Assembly (NCBI RefSeq): GCF_946187725.1 | Contig: NZ_CAMHSK010000027.1 | Coordinates: 1 to 38,213, forward strand | Direction: 5' to 3' | DNA length: 38,213 nucleotides | DNA from: an uncultured Treponema sp. | Lineage (GTDB): Bacteria > Spirochaetota > Spirochaetia > Treponematales > Treponemataceae | Shown here: positions 31,796 through 38,213 of the stretch, piece by piece | Layout of the letters: the number at the start of each line of letters is the position of its first letter | How positions within the stretch are numbered: position 1 is the first letter of the stretch | The notes under the pieces: generated by a model | Seen by the model: only the letters and a program-made list of their open reading frames with translations | What the model was told of the DNA's origin: nothing | The model's database searches: none | Position numbers and translations under genes: made by a program

Positions 31796-32929
31796 CTAAG
31801 GATTAACTGTTGTGTTGTAAACAGTTGTAAGTTTTCCGTCTTCGCCTTTTACAAGCTCAACGATAACAGCACCTTTGACAGGGTTGTGTTTTTCATTGAA
31901 TGTAAGGTGACCTGTAACATAGTCGCCGTTTGTTGCTTCAAGGGCTGTGCGGACTTTTTCTGAATCAGCTGAACCTGCTTTGAGGATTGCGTCACGAATC
32001 ATGTAGATTGCATCGTATCCCAAAGCTGCGAATGAAGTTGGTGTGAGATTGTATTTTGCTTTGTAGTTCTTAACAAAATTCTGTACTTTTGGCTCTGTTG
32101 AGTCAGCAGCGTAGTGATTTGAGTAGAAGCCGTTCAAAACTTCATCACCTGCGTTCTCTGTAAGACCGTCCCATCCGTCTGCACCAACGATTGGAGTGTT
32201 GATTCCCTGAGCGCGAAGCTGTTTTACGATGAGTGCAACTGTTGAGTAATAATCCGGGAGATATACTACATCAGGATTTGCGTTCTTGATTTTTGTGAGC
32301 TGTGCGTTGAAATCTTTGTCGCCAGTTGAATAGCTTTCCAAAGAAACGATTGAACCGCCAGCCTTTTCGAATGCTGCACGGAAGTTTTCTGTAAGACCTA
32401 CAGAATAGTCGTTTCCGATGTCATAAAGAATTGCCGCATTTTTTGCACCAAGATTTTCAGCAGCGAATTTTCCGCCGACTGTTCCCTGGAACGGGTCATC
32501 ATAACATGCACGGAAGATATAGTTGCCTGCATCAGTCAAAGCTGGAGCTGTAGCAGCCGGTGCGACCTGAACGATTTTCTGAGCCTGAGCGAGCGGAGTG
32601 ATTGCGATTGCACAGCCAGAAGTGAGTGAACCGACGATGAGTTTTACGCCGTCTTTTGTTACGAGCTTTTTGTAAGCTGATACTGATTTTTCTGGCTGAC
32701 CTTCGTCATCTTCTGCGATAAGTTCAATGAGCTGGCCGTTTACGCCACCTTCTGCATTGATTTCATTGATTGCAAGCTCTACACCGTTCTTGCAGTCACC
32801 ACCATATACAGCATAATTTCCTGAGAGTGGACCGATTGAGCCAATCTTGATAGCAGAACTTTTTGAGTTGCATCCTGCGAGAGCCAATGTAACAGCAGAA
32901 ATTGCTGTCATGACTTTTAACATTTTCAT
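31796..32929 (-). CDS. livJ: branched-chain amino-acid binding lipoprotein LivJ
   Basis: 377 residues from ATG 32929 (GGAGG 6 nt upstream; the open frame to 33013 runs through the promoter). The signal peptide ends in the lipobox LALAGC. The mature part is a type I periplasmic binding protein: IKIGSIGPLSGNYAVYGGDCKNGVELAINEIN, IVGSLTSGCAIAITPLAQ, NAAILYDIGNDYSVG and ALGYDAIYMIRDAI. It captures Leu/Ile/Val or related amino acids for LivHMGF. Promoter: TCGACA (32987-32992), 17 nt, TAAAAT (32964-32969). Confidence 0.96.
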   Translation of the reverse strand: MKMLKVMTAISAVTLALAGCNSKSSAIKIGSIGPLSGNYAVYGGDCKNGVELAINEINAEGGVNGQLIELIAEDDEGQPEKSVSAYKKLVTKDGVKLIVGSLTSGCAIAITPLAQAQKIVQVAPAATAPALTDAGNYIFRACYDDPFQGTVGGKFAAENLGAKNAAILYDIGNDYSVGLTENFRAAFEKAGGSIVSLESYSTGDKDFNAQLTKIKNANPDVVYLPDYYSTVALIVKQLRAQGINTPIVGADGWDGLTENAGDEVLNGFYSNHYAADSTEPKVQNFVKNYKAKYNLTPTSFAALGYDAIYMIRDAILKAGSADSEKVRTALEATNGDYVTGHLTFNEKHNPVKGAVIVELVKGEDGKLTTVYNTTVNP

Positions 32930-32963
32930 TTTGTGCCTCCACACATTTTTCAAATTAAGATTG

Positions 32964-32992
32964 ATTTTAATGAAAATGGAGGCCTTTGTCGA
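32964..32992 (-). promoter_or_regulatory. livJ promoter
   Basis: On the minus strand, TCGACA, 17 nt, TAAAAT. The start is near 32957, giving a leader of about 28 nt with GGAGG. Confidence 0.7.
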
Positions 32993-33006
32993 TAAGGCGA
33001 AAATTT

Positions 33007-33103
33007 GGCGCAAATCAACTGTCGGCCGCTGTTCCGCAGCTTGCTAACGCGCGGTGCCTTCGGCACTGGCTTCGCCACTGCTCCATAGCGGTGCGGCCTT
33101 TTC
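33007..33103. repeat. hairpin-rich intergenic element, copy C
   Basis: The left end GGCGCAAATCAACTGTC (33007-33023) matches copy A at 16/17 positions. Stems: outer GGCCGC/GCGGCC (33024-33029, 33093-33098), GTGCC-TTC-GGCAC (33054-33066) and TGGC-TTC-GCCA (33067-33077). It abuts the stop region of the 113-residue protein gene and lies upstream of the livJ promoter. Confidence 0.7.
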
Positions 33104-33445
33104 TTACTTCAAAAGCTTGTAGTCACTGATTACGATGGTACCGCTTTGTGAAACCGGGAATGCGGCATCAGCTGATTCAGTTTCGAGCGTGCCTTTGAGT
33201 TCCAGATGACTTCCCTGTAAAGCGAGGATTTCTTCTATATTATGGTTCGTAGTTTCGTCTACTTCCATGAGATAGATTTTGCCGTCATCAGCTTCAAAAG
33301 CCGGCGTTGCAAAGGGTGCATTACCGTAATAATTGATGTGGCCGGTAAAAGTTTCTGTTTCGGGGGCTTTTCCGCCAAAAGAGAAAGCGAGTGAGCCTGT
33401 AAGAAGAAATGCGAAAGCTGAAATCATAAAAGTCTTTTTTTTCAT
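33104..33445 (-). CDS. small exported protein of unknown function
   Basis: 113 residues with a signal peptide (1-22, cleavage near LAFS-F). The mature 90 residues are strand-rich (TFTGHINYYGNAPFATPAFEADDGKIYLMEVDE, HLELKGTLETES, SGTIVISDYKLL). The pattern is like a small OB-fold periplasmic protein, but the family is not identified. It lies 27 nt downstream of the metalloprotease gene on the same strand and may be co-expressed with it. Confidence 0.75.
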   Translation of the reverse strand: MKKKTFMISAFAFLLTGSLAFSFGGKAPETETFTGHINYYGNAPFATPAFEADDGKIYLMEVDETTNHNIEEILALQGSHLELKGTLETESADAAFPVSQSGTIVISDYKLLK

Positions 33446-33472
33446 TTTGTGTTCCTGCCTGTTATGTCCGTT

Positions 33473-35287
33473 TTATTCGATGATGATGTAAGTTTTCTGT
33501 GCATTATCAATGTCGCTCGTGTTGAATTTGAGCGTGATTGTTGAAGAATTAGCTGTGCCGACCTTTACGAGTGTGAATCCATACGGTCTCAAATCCTGCT
33601 GTGCATTGTAGCCGAAATAAACCGGGCCATCATAAGAGTAGAATGATGAGATTTTACCGCTTGCACCTGATTTTCTGAAACTATTGTATGAATCCGTAAG
33701 AACATTATTCAGAGTCCACAAATCGATTGCTTCAAGCGGATAACTGTAGCCGTTTGAAGAATATTTTGTCTGTGTAAGCTTTTTGTTGAATCCATAGTTT
33801 GATTCCTGGAATAGACATGCTGCCGTGTAATACTTTAGCATTTCGCTTATACTTGTGCCCGAAGCGGCTGTAATTGAAGCAATGTCAACATAGTCATTTG
33901 TGGCGATTTTATTGATGAAGTCAACACCGCCGTAAGTGCGTGCTGCCCATGCGCCGAAAGCGTAATTGTTTGCATAAGAATAGTAAACATCGTAAGTGCC
34001 GCTTTCTTTATATTCAAGGCCTGTGTCATAGTAGTGACGGCAGAACATCGGAAGTCGCTGGAAAGGGCTGTCATCATCTGTGAAGTTTGAATTATTTGCT
34101 TCGAGATAGTCCTTCATGATGTCTTCGCAGAGCATTGACTTCATTTCGTTGTACCATGAACCTGACTGGAGAGTTGTTTTTGAGGTTTTGAAGGTTTTTT
34201 CGAAGGTTTTCATTGTCTTTACGCCGAAATCAACCATGTGCTGGAATTCGTGCGCAAGGGTTGAATAGACGGTAGCCGTTTCATTTGCGGTATAGTAAGC
34301 GTCGATGTAGAAATATTTGCCTTTGTTTGAATATGCGGCAACACCTTTAGCGTAGTCAGCATAGTAGTCTTTTGCGTAAAAATAACCGAGGGTGCCGCCG
34401 TTTGGTTTTTCGCCGTTGTAGTCATTTGCGATGTCATAAACGACGATGTTGACCATTTTGCCTGTGTTGCTGTAATCGCTCATGTCGTTGATATATCTTG
34501 CCTGATAAAGAATTTTGTCTGATTCTTCTCCGAAAACTTTTCGTACCATTGGATAGATTTTGTCAAAATTGTCCGCAACGCTTTGAGCGATTGAGGCATT
34601 GATTTTTTCTCCGCTTGCACTGCCTTGTGTCCAATATGTAGATTCATTGCCTGTTCCGATTACCCAGACATAGCAGTATTCTCCTTTTGCACGGAGAGTA
34701 GCTGTTTTTGCCTCATATTTTGACATTGATGAATTTACATCGATGTAGATTGATTTTGTGGTCGAATTGACGACAGGATTGATTTGTGTAACTGCTTTTG
34801 AAGGTGCGGGGCCTGCTGCAAGTGAGCGGTTTGCAAGTTCACTGAAATCAAGCCGTGAATTCAATGTGGCCGAAAGACAGCCTTCGTAATGCTCGCCGCT
34901 CGCACTTCTTGTGAACCAGCCCAAAATCGTGTTGATAAGGTTGCCGCCAGAAGAAGATGATGCAGTCGCGTTACCGGTGGCTGTTGTAAGCCCGCTTACA
35001 GAAGAAACTGCCCGTGTGTACTTTGCGGAAATGCCTGTTTTTGTAGGATTTGTTTTGGTCATCCAGATGGTTTTGCCAGAAGAAAGACCAGAAATTGAAA
35101 TCTGTGCCGTGGTTGGTGAAACTTCGATTATGTTTGGCGAAGCCGATGCTGAATATTCTTCAGATTTTGTGCCACTTGCTGTTACGAGGTCACCGCTATG
35201 GCTTGAAAAGAGGCTGTCATCGGTGAGGCCGCAGCCGGAAAATGCTAAAACTGAAAGAGAAAGTGATGCGAGAATTATTTTTTTCAT
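33473..35287 (-). CDS. lipoprotein zinc metalloprotease, M30 (hyicolysin)-like
   Basis: 604 residues. Signal peptide with lipobox AFSGC (Cys19). A Ser/Thr-rich, partly Ig-like N-terminal region (about 45-200) is followed by the peptidase core: TLAHEFQHMVDFG (zinc ligands His346 and His350, catalytic Glu347), then WYNEMKSMLCED about 30 residues later, which fits the third ligand Glu and SED-like motif of M30/gluzincin enzymes. The C-terminal region is strand-rich. It is a surface-exposed protease or adhesin-like factor. GGAG precedes the ATG. Repeat element F lies in its 5' region, so the leader is likely structured. Confidence 0.87.
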   Translation of the reverse strand: MKKIILASLSLSVLAFSGCGLTDDSLFSSHSGDLVTASGTKSEEYSASASPNIIEVSPTTAQISISGLSSGKTIWMTKTNPTKTGISAKYTRAVSSVSGLTTATGNATASSSSGGNLINTILGWFTRSASGEHYEGCLSATLNSRLDFSELANRSLAAGPAPSKAVTQINPVVNSTTKSIYIDVNSSMSKYEAKTATLRAKGEYCYVWVIGTGNESTYWTQGSASGEKINASIAQSVADNFDKIYPMVRKVFGEESDKILYQARYINDMSDYSNTGKMVNIVVYDIANDYNGEKPNGGTLGYFYAKDYYADYAKGVAAYSNKGKYFYIDAYYTANETATVYSTLAHEFQHMVDFGVKTMKTFEKTFKTSKTTLQSGSWYNEMKSMLCEDIMKDYLEANNSNFTDDDSPFQRLPMFCRHYYDTGLEYKESGTYDVYYSYANNYAFGAWAARTYGGVDFINKIATNDYVDIASITAASGTSISEMLKYYTAACLFQESNYGFNKKLTQTKYSSNGYSYPLEAIDLWTLNNVLTDSYNSFRKSGASGKISSFYSYDGPVYFGYNAQQDLRPYGFTLVKVGTANSSTITLKFNTSDIDNAQKTYIIIE

Positions 35288-35299
35288 ATAAACTCCAGG

Positions 35300-35428
35300 T
35301 GCAAGGGATTGTAGTGGCGGCTTCAGCCGTTCTGTAGTGAGCGTAGCGAACGAAAGAATGGAGTGCGGTTAGCACGCAACCACGGAAAGCCCGACCCGAA
35401 GCGGCTTTGCCGCGTAGGGATGCACCCA
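35300..35428. repeat. hairpin-rich intergenic element, copy F
   Basis: Located between two divergent genes. Stems: CGGC-TTCA-GCCG (35318-35329) and GCGGC-TTT-GCCGC (35401-35413). It shares TGAGCG-TAGCGAA, GTGCGG, TAGC and CCCGAA in order with copy E, and TAGCGAAC with a later GAGTGC with copy G. It would be transcribed as the leader of the metalloprotease gene if TATAAT at 35432-35437 (minus) is its promoter. Confidence 0.65.
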
Positions 35429-35431
35429 AAT

Positions 35432-35467
35432 ATTATACTTCAATTTTTTGCAAATTTCATGTATATT
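35432..35467. promoter_or_regulatory. divergent -10 boxes of the metalloprotease and rsmE genes
   Basis: Minus: TATAAT at 35432-35437. Plus: TTCAAT (35439-35444), 17 nt, TATATT (35462-35467). The plus start near 35474 would leave about 4 nt before the rsmE ATG at 35478. Confidence 0.5.
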
Positions 35468-35477
35468 TTTTGAAACT

Positions 35478-36224
35478 ATGAATATTTGTCTTTTTACACC
35501 TGAAGAAATCAATGCACCGCTTGCGAAAAATGATGAGCGCGCAAAACATATCATAAAAGTTCTCCATAAAAATCCCGGTGATTCTTTTGATGCGGGAATT
35601 ATTGGTGGAGCGGCTGGAATTGCCACGATTACGGCGATTTCTGATGATGGCGAAATTTCCTTTTCGTTTGAGCCAAAGTCTGCGGGCAAAAAATTGTATC
35701 CTCTCACGCTGATTATCGGGTTTCCGCGACCGATTCAGTTGCGGCGGCTTTTGCGTGATGTTGCGGGGCTTGGCGTGCAGAAAGTGATTTTGTGCGGCAC
35801 TGATTTAACCGAAAAGTCTTACCTTGATTCAAATGTCGTTTCTGACGGAACAGCGTATCAGATGCTTTTGGATGGAACGGCTCAGGCGGCGAGCACTCAT
35901 GTTCCGGTTCTTGAAGTTGCGCGTTCCCTTGACGAACTATTCGAGCGGAAAACGGAAAGTGTTTCTGAATGGGAAATGGCTTCGAAAATTGCCTTAGATA
36001 ATAGAAGATTTTCGTGCTCTTTGCATGAATTTCTGGCGCACGAGGCGGCTCATTCGGTCGTTGCGGCAATCGGCAGTGAACGGGGCTGGACTGAGCGCGA
36101 ACGGGATTTGCTTGAAAATGCAGGTTTCTCTCTCTGCTCGATGGGAAAGCGGATTCTTCGTACGGAAACGGCGGCAACGGTCGCGAGTTCGATAATCCTT
36201 GATTCTATGGGGTTCTTGAACTGA
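35478..36224 (+). CDS. rsmE: 16S rRNA (uracil-1498-N3)-methyltransferase RsmE
   Basis: 248 residues from ATG 35478; the upstream frame to 35448 is promoter DNA. The N-terminal PUA-like domain (NDERAKHIIKVLHKNPGDSFDAGI) is followed by the SPOUT methyltransferase domain (ITLIIGFPRP-like TLIIGFPRPIQLRRLL, then AAIGSERGWTERERDLLENAGF and the knot SMGKRILRTETAATVA). It methylates U1498 of 16S rRNA using SAM. It has no Shine-Dalgarno. The stop overlaps the start of the EamA gene by 1 nt. Confidence 0.93.
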   Translation: MNICLFTPEEINAPLAKNDERAKHIIKVLHKNPGDSFDAGIIGGAAGIATITAISDDGEISFSFEPKSAGKKLYPLTLIIGFPRPIQLRRLLRDVAGLGVQKVILCGTDLTEKSYLDSNVVSDGTAYQMLLDGTAQAASTHVPVLEVARSLDELFERKTESVSEWEMASKIALDNRRFSCSLHEFLAHEAAHSVVAAIGSERGWTERERDLLENAGFSLCSMGKRILRTETAATVASSIILDSMGFLN

Positions 36225-37144
36225 TGAATAAAAAAAGCGTTTCTCTGCTTTCGGCTTCGGGGCTTCTGCTTGCGGCTGCTGTCTGGGGCTTTGCCTTCGT
36301 TATCGTAAAAGACAGCCTTGACTACATCGGTGCCGTATGGATGCTGGCCTTCAGATTCACGATTGCGGCTTTTGCCCTGGCACTTCTTTACTGTAAAAAG
36401 CTCAAAATGCTCACCAGACGAGCGTGGATTCATGGCGGAATTCTTGGATTCTATCTGTTTACGGCGTATCTTGTGCAGACAATCGGATGTAAATATACGA
36501 CCGCTGGAAAAAATGCCTTTCTGACTACGATTTATGTCTTTTTTGTGCCGCTCTTTCTGTGGATTCAGACGAAAAAACGCCCTGCATGGTATGTCTTTGT
36601 TTGTGCCCTTATGTCGATTACGGGAATCGGGTTGCTTGCACTTGGAACGAGTGACGGCGGAAATGTGAATATTGGCGATGTGCTCACGCTGATTTGCGGA
36701 ATTTTTTACGCACTCCACATCATTTTTACGGCAAAATATAATGAAGAGCATGACCCGATTTTGCTCACGGTGCTTCAATTTTTGTTCGCTTCGATTTTTT
36801 CATGGATTTGTGCGCCGCTTTTTGACGGTAGATTTCCTTTGGAGCAGATTCAAAATCCGCGGGTCATTGTTTCGATGCTTTATCTGGGATTGTTTTCAAC
36901 GATGCTTGCTTTTGTCCTTCAGAATGTGGGATTGAAATATCTGCCCTCGGCACTTGCATCACTTTTGCTTTCATTTGAGAGTGTTTTTGGCGTAATTTTC
37001 AGCACGATTGTTCTTGGCGAAAAACTTACTTTGCGAATGGGAGCTGGCTGTACGCTGATTTTTGCGGCGGTCGTTCTTGCACAGACACTCCCTGAAATAT
37101 TAAAAAAGGGCCTTGATGAAAAGCCCTCTTCAACTGAAAACTGA
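36224..37144 (+). CDS. EamA/DMT-family transporter
   Basis: 306 residues with ten hydrophobic helices in two five-helix EamA repeats. Family blocks: AAVWGFAFVIVKDSLDYIGAVWMLAFRF and KYTTAGKNAFLTTIYVFFVPL in the first half; ALASLLLSFESVFGVIFSTIVLGEKLTLRMGAGCTLIFAAVVLAQ in the second. It is an inner-membrane exporter or importer of metabolites; the substrate is unknown. The start overlaps the rsmE stop (TGATG), so the two are co-translated. Confidence 0.92.
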   Translation: MNKKSVSLLSASGLLLAAAVWGFAFVIVKDSLDYIGAVWMLAFRFTIAAFALALLYCKKLKMLTRRAWIHGGILGFYLFTAYLVQTIGCKYTTAGKNAFLTTIYVFFVPLFLWIQTKKRPAWYVFVCALMSITGIGLLALGTSDGGNVNIGDVLTLICGIFYALHIIFTAKYNEEHDPILLTVLQFLFASIFSWICAPLFDGRFPLEQIQNPRVIVSMLYLGLFSTMLAFVLQNVGLKYLPSALASLLLSFESVFGVIFSTIVLGEKLTLRMGAGCTLIFAAVVLAQTLPEILKKGLDEKPSSTEN

Positions 37145-37147
37145 TTT

Positions 37148-37285
37148 TTAGTCTCTGGTCAATTTAATTTCGAAGTCCACGCTGCCTGCAAGCGGAATGA
37201 TGACTTTCTGCTGCTTGTAGGAGTCGTTTTCATCACCGTCAATATCTGTCAGAACGAGGCTGTAAGTGCCTTTGTAAAGATCATT
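37148..37285 (-). pseudogene. C-terminal remnant of a protein gene
   Basis: On the minus strand 45 sense codons run to a TAA at 37148-37150 with coding-like composition (NDLYKGTYSLVLTDIDGDEN, then KQQKVIIPLAGSVDFEIKL). The frame is cut by TGA at 37286-37288 and there is no start codon or Shine-Dalgarno. It looks like the end of an exported beta-rich protein whose front has been deleted, 3 nt after the EamA gene. The parent family is not recognised. Confidence 0.65.
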
Positions 37286-37311
37286 TCAAAATGTGCAGAT
37301 TTTATGTTTTG

Positions 37312-37340
37312 TTGACGCTACAATGTTTTTGGGATAAGAT
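37312..37340 (+). promoter_or_regulatory. promoter of the tRNA-Val locus
   Basis: TTGACG (37312-37317), 17 nt, TAAGAT (37335-37340). It lies upstream of the broken tRNA copy; no other promoter is visible before the intact tRNA-Val, so both would be on one transcript. Confidence 0.65.
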
Positions 37341-37351
37341 ATTTTTACTTT

Positions 37352-37512
37352 TTGCAAGTGCCCTTAATGGTCAATTAACTCATAGCGAACGGCACTGCGT
37401 AGAGTGCTTCCGCGTTCAAAGCACAGCTTTGAACGAGACTCGCCTAAAAACTTGTCTCACAAGTTTTTTCGCCTGCGGCGACCGGCTCCCTACCTTCACA
37501 CGGCGGAGACTC
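37352..37512 (+). pseudogene. broken tRNA-Val copy interrupted by a repeat element
   Basis: Bases 37352-37382 match the leader and first 14 nt of the intact tRNA-Val (37513-37543) at 29/31 positions. Bases 37490-37503 (CTACCTTCACACGG) match its anticodon arm exactly (37555-37568). Between them lies hairpin element G. The T-arm and acceptor 3' half are missing; the leader of the intact gene follows directly. Confidence 0.8.
37383..37489. repeat. hairpin-rich intergenic element, copy G
   Basis: Inserted inside the broken tRNA-Val copy. Hairpin 1: GTTCAAAGC (37414-37422) with GCTTTGAAC (37426-37434), a perfect 9-3-9. Then GAGACTCGCC. Hairpin 2: AAAAACTTGT (37446-37455) with ACAAGTTTTT (37459-37468), then CGCCTGC. 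It has the same frame as copy D. The left part TAGCGAAC with GAGTGC is shared with copy F. Confidence 0.82.
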
Positions 37513-37529
37513 TTGCAAGTGCCCTTAAT

Positions 37530-37601
37530 GGTCGATTAGCTCAGTGGTAGAGCGCTACCTTCACACGGTAGATGTCACTAGTTCAATCCTAGTATCGACC
37601 A
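37530..37601 (+). tRNA. tRNA-Val(CAC)
   Basis: 72 nt. Acceptor GGTCGAT (37530-37536) pairs with ATCGACC (37594-37600), discriminator A. The anticodon arm is CTACC-TTCACAC-GGTAG, so the anticodon is CAC and reads GUG. The T-loop GTTCAATCC is present. CCA is not encoded. The leader and trailer extend the acceptor stem to 17 bp. Confidence 0.96.
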
Positions 37602-37617
37602 TTAAGGGCATTTTTTT
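37594..37617 (+). terminator. tRNA-Val trailer, terminator built with the leader
   Basis: Bases 37594-37610 are the exact complement of 37520-37536, and seven T follow (37611-37617). Leader-trailer pairing would form a terminator-like stem with the tRNA body as its loop. Confidence 0.65.
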
Positions 37618-37647
37618 GTCTGTGCAGGTATTGCTTTTAAAAACAAG

Positions 37648-37673
37648 AGACCGCCCTCGATTGAGAGCGGTCT
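37648..37673 (-). terminator. flaB terminator
   Basis: AGACCGC (37648-37654) pairs with GCGGTCT (37667-37673), with an inner CTC-GATT-GAG. On the minus strand TTGTTTTT follows. Confidence 0.85.
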
Positions 37674-37697
37674 TTGCTGTTTATGCAGCTATTTGGC

Positions 37698-38213
37698 TTA
37701 GCGGAGCAAGCTCAATACAGACTGTGACTGCTGGTTTGCCTGAGCGATCATAGCTGTTCCTGCCTGCTGGAGGACCTGGTTCTTTGTGAAGTCTACCATT
37801 TCCTTAGCCATATCAGTATCACGGATGCGTGACTCAGAAGCCTGGAGGTTCTCAGCACCGATGTCGAGGCCGACTACTGTCTTCTCGAGGCGGTTCTGGT
37901 AAGCACCCAAGTCAGCGCGCTGTTTGTTAATCTTTTTGAGAGCTTCGTCCAAAGTTCCGATTGCGCGGTTAGCATCTTCTGGAGTCTCGAGAGTCATAAT
38001 CTCTTCGTTTCCAACATTGCGGAGACCCAAAGCACCAGCTGTCATTGTGCCGATGAAAGCCTGAACGCGCTGATCCATATTTGCACCAACATGGAACCAC
38101 ATAGAAGCTGTAACAGAGTTTTCACCTGTTGAGCGAGCGAAGCGACCAGTCAACATATTCATACCGTTGAACTGAGCCTGTGAAGCGATTCGGTCAACCT
38201 CAGCGATGAGTGC
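37698..38213 (-). CDS. flaB: flagellin, periplasmic-flagellum core protein FlaB (5' part outside the window)
   Basis: The last 171 residues of a core flagellin. The frame is open to the window end (visible start [12 protein letters not shown]), so the conserved N-terminal D0/D1 helix lies outside. The short central part ([40 protein letters not shown]) and the C-terminal D1/D0 helix ([29 protein letters not shown], ending SVLSLLR) match spirochaete FlaB, which lacks the large variable domain of other flagellins. It assembles the core of the endoflagella between the membranes. A terminator follows. Confidence 0.95.
   Translation of the reverse strand, partial: ALIAEVDRIASQAQFNGMNMLTGRFARSTGENSVTASMWFHVGANMDQRVQAFIGTMTAGALGLRNVGNEEIMTLETPEDANRAIGTLDEALKKINKQRADLGAYQNRLEKTVVGLDIGAENLQASESRIRDTDMAKEMVDFTKNQVLQQAGTAMIAQANQQSQSVLSLLR

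Noticed and set aside
36050..36778. 242-codon minus-strand frame over rsmE and the EamA gene
   Set aside because: Lies antisense to two well-identified genes, is rich in Arg/Lys/Ser as expected from a shadow frame, and has no recognisable domain.
37291..37539. 82-codon plus-strand frame over the tRNA-Val locus
   Set aside because: Covers a tRNA promoter, a broken tRNA and a repeat element; translation is not credible.

Overview
The window reads as chromosomal DNA of a spirochaete, most likely a saccharolytic Treponema. It ends in the C-terminal part of a periplasmic-flagellum core flagellin (FlaB type). It also carries several lipoproteins with spirochaete-style lipoboxes (FISC, FVSC, FSGC), Gram-negative type exported barrel-like proteins and HPr/HPr kinase. 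The species cannot be named from the sequence alone. No phage, transposase, CRISPR array or rRNA was seen.

Layout. 1-1484: the 3' part of a Y-family DNA polymerase gene and a coupled small protein. 1577-2128: a Nudix hydrolase. 2198-3930 (minus): a lipoprotein plus LysM-like exported protein pair. 4138-4365: a YdbC/PC4-type ssDNA-binding protein. 4371-7392 (minus): hprK, HPr, lexA and holA in one run. 7543-7833 (minus): a short hibernation factor. 8063-9751: YifB/ComM ATPase. 9790-9872 (minus): tRNA-Leu(CAA). 9942-14244: RecQ, a cytidylate-kinase-like protein, a membrane protein and a CDP-alcohol phosphatidyltransferase. 14267-15766 (minus): RqcH. 15835-21488: a small exported protein, a PfkB kinase, a CDF transporter, a barrel-like outer-membrane protein, an RluA-family enzyme and an HMGL-like aldolase. 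21652-23249: an orphan ABC ATPase facing a CBS-ACT protein. 23313-25137: a DUF4143-type ATPase and a 95-residue putative DNA-binding protein, with elaborate palindromic control regions and a flanking 41-bp repeat. 25219-27953: a lipoprotein, then a membrane sensor, histidine kinase and response regulator. 28049-32929 (minus): a complete branched-chain amino-acid ABC system, livJ-livH-livM-livG-livF. 33104-35287 (minus): a small exported protein and an M30-like zinc metalloprotease lipoprotein. 35478-37144: rsmE and an EamA transporter. 37148-37617: a gene remnant, a broken tRNA-Val copy with an inserted repeat, and an intact tRNA-Val(CAC). 37698-38213 (minus): flaB, cut by the window end.

Three patterns cut across the genes. 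First, at least six genes have a promoter whose -10 box ends only 6-8 nt before the ATG, with a 17-nt spacer to a recognisable -35 and no usable Shine-Dalgarno, so their mRNAs should be leaderless. Second, GC-rich intergenic elements made of consecutive hairpins recur seven times. Related copies keep the stems but change both arms together. The copies tend to abut stop codons, and one sits in a tRNA-Val copy. Third, the 24.6-25.1 kb segment is a compact regulated module (small putative DNA-binding protein, perfect palindromic operator, operator array before an ATPase gene, flanking repeats). It is the best candidate in the window for an undescribed mobile or toxin-antitoxin-like unit.

Functionally the window joins DNA repair (Y-polymerase, LexA, RecQ, HolA), carbon-state signalling (HPr/HprK), ribosome care (HPF, RqcH, RsmE, RluA family) and nutrient uptake (Liv system).
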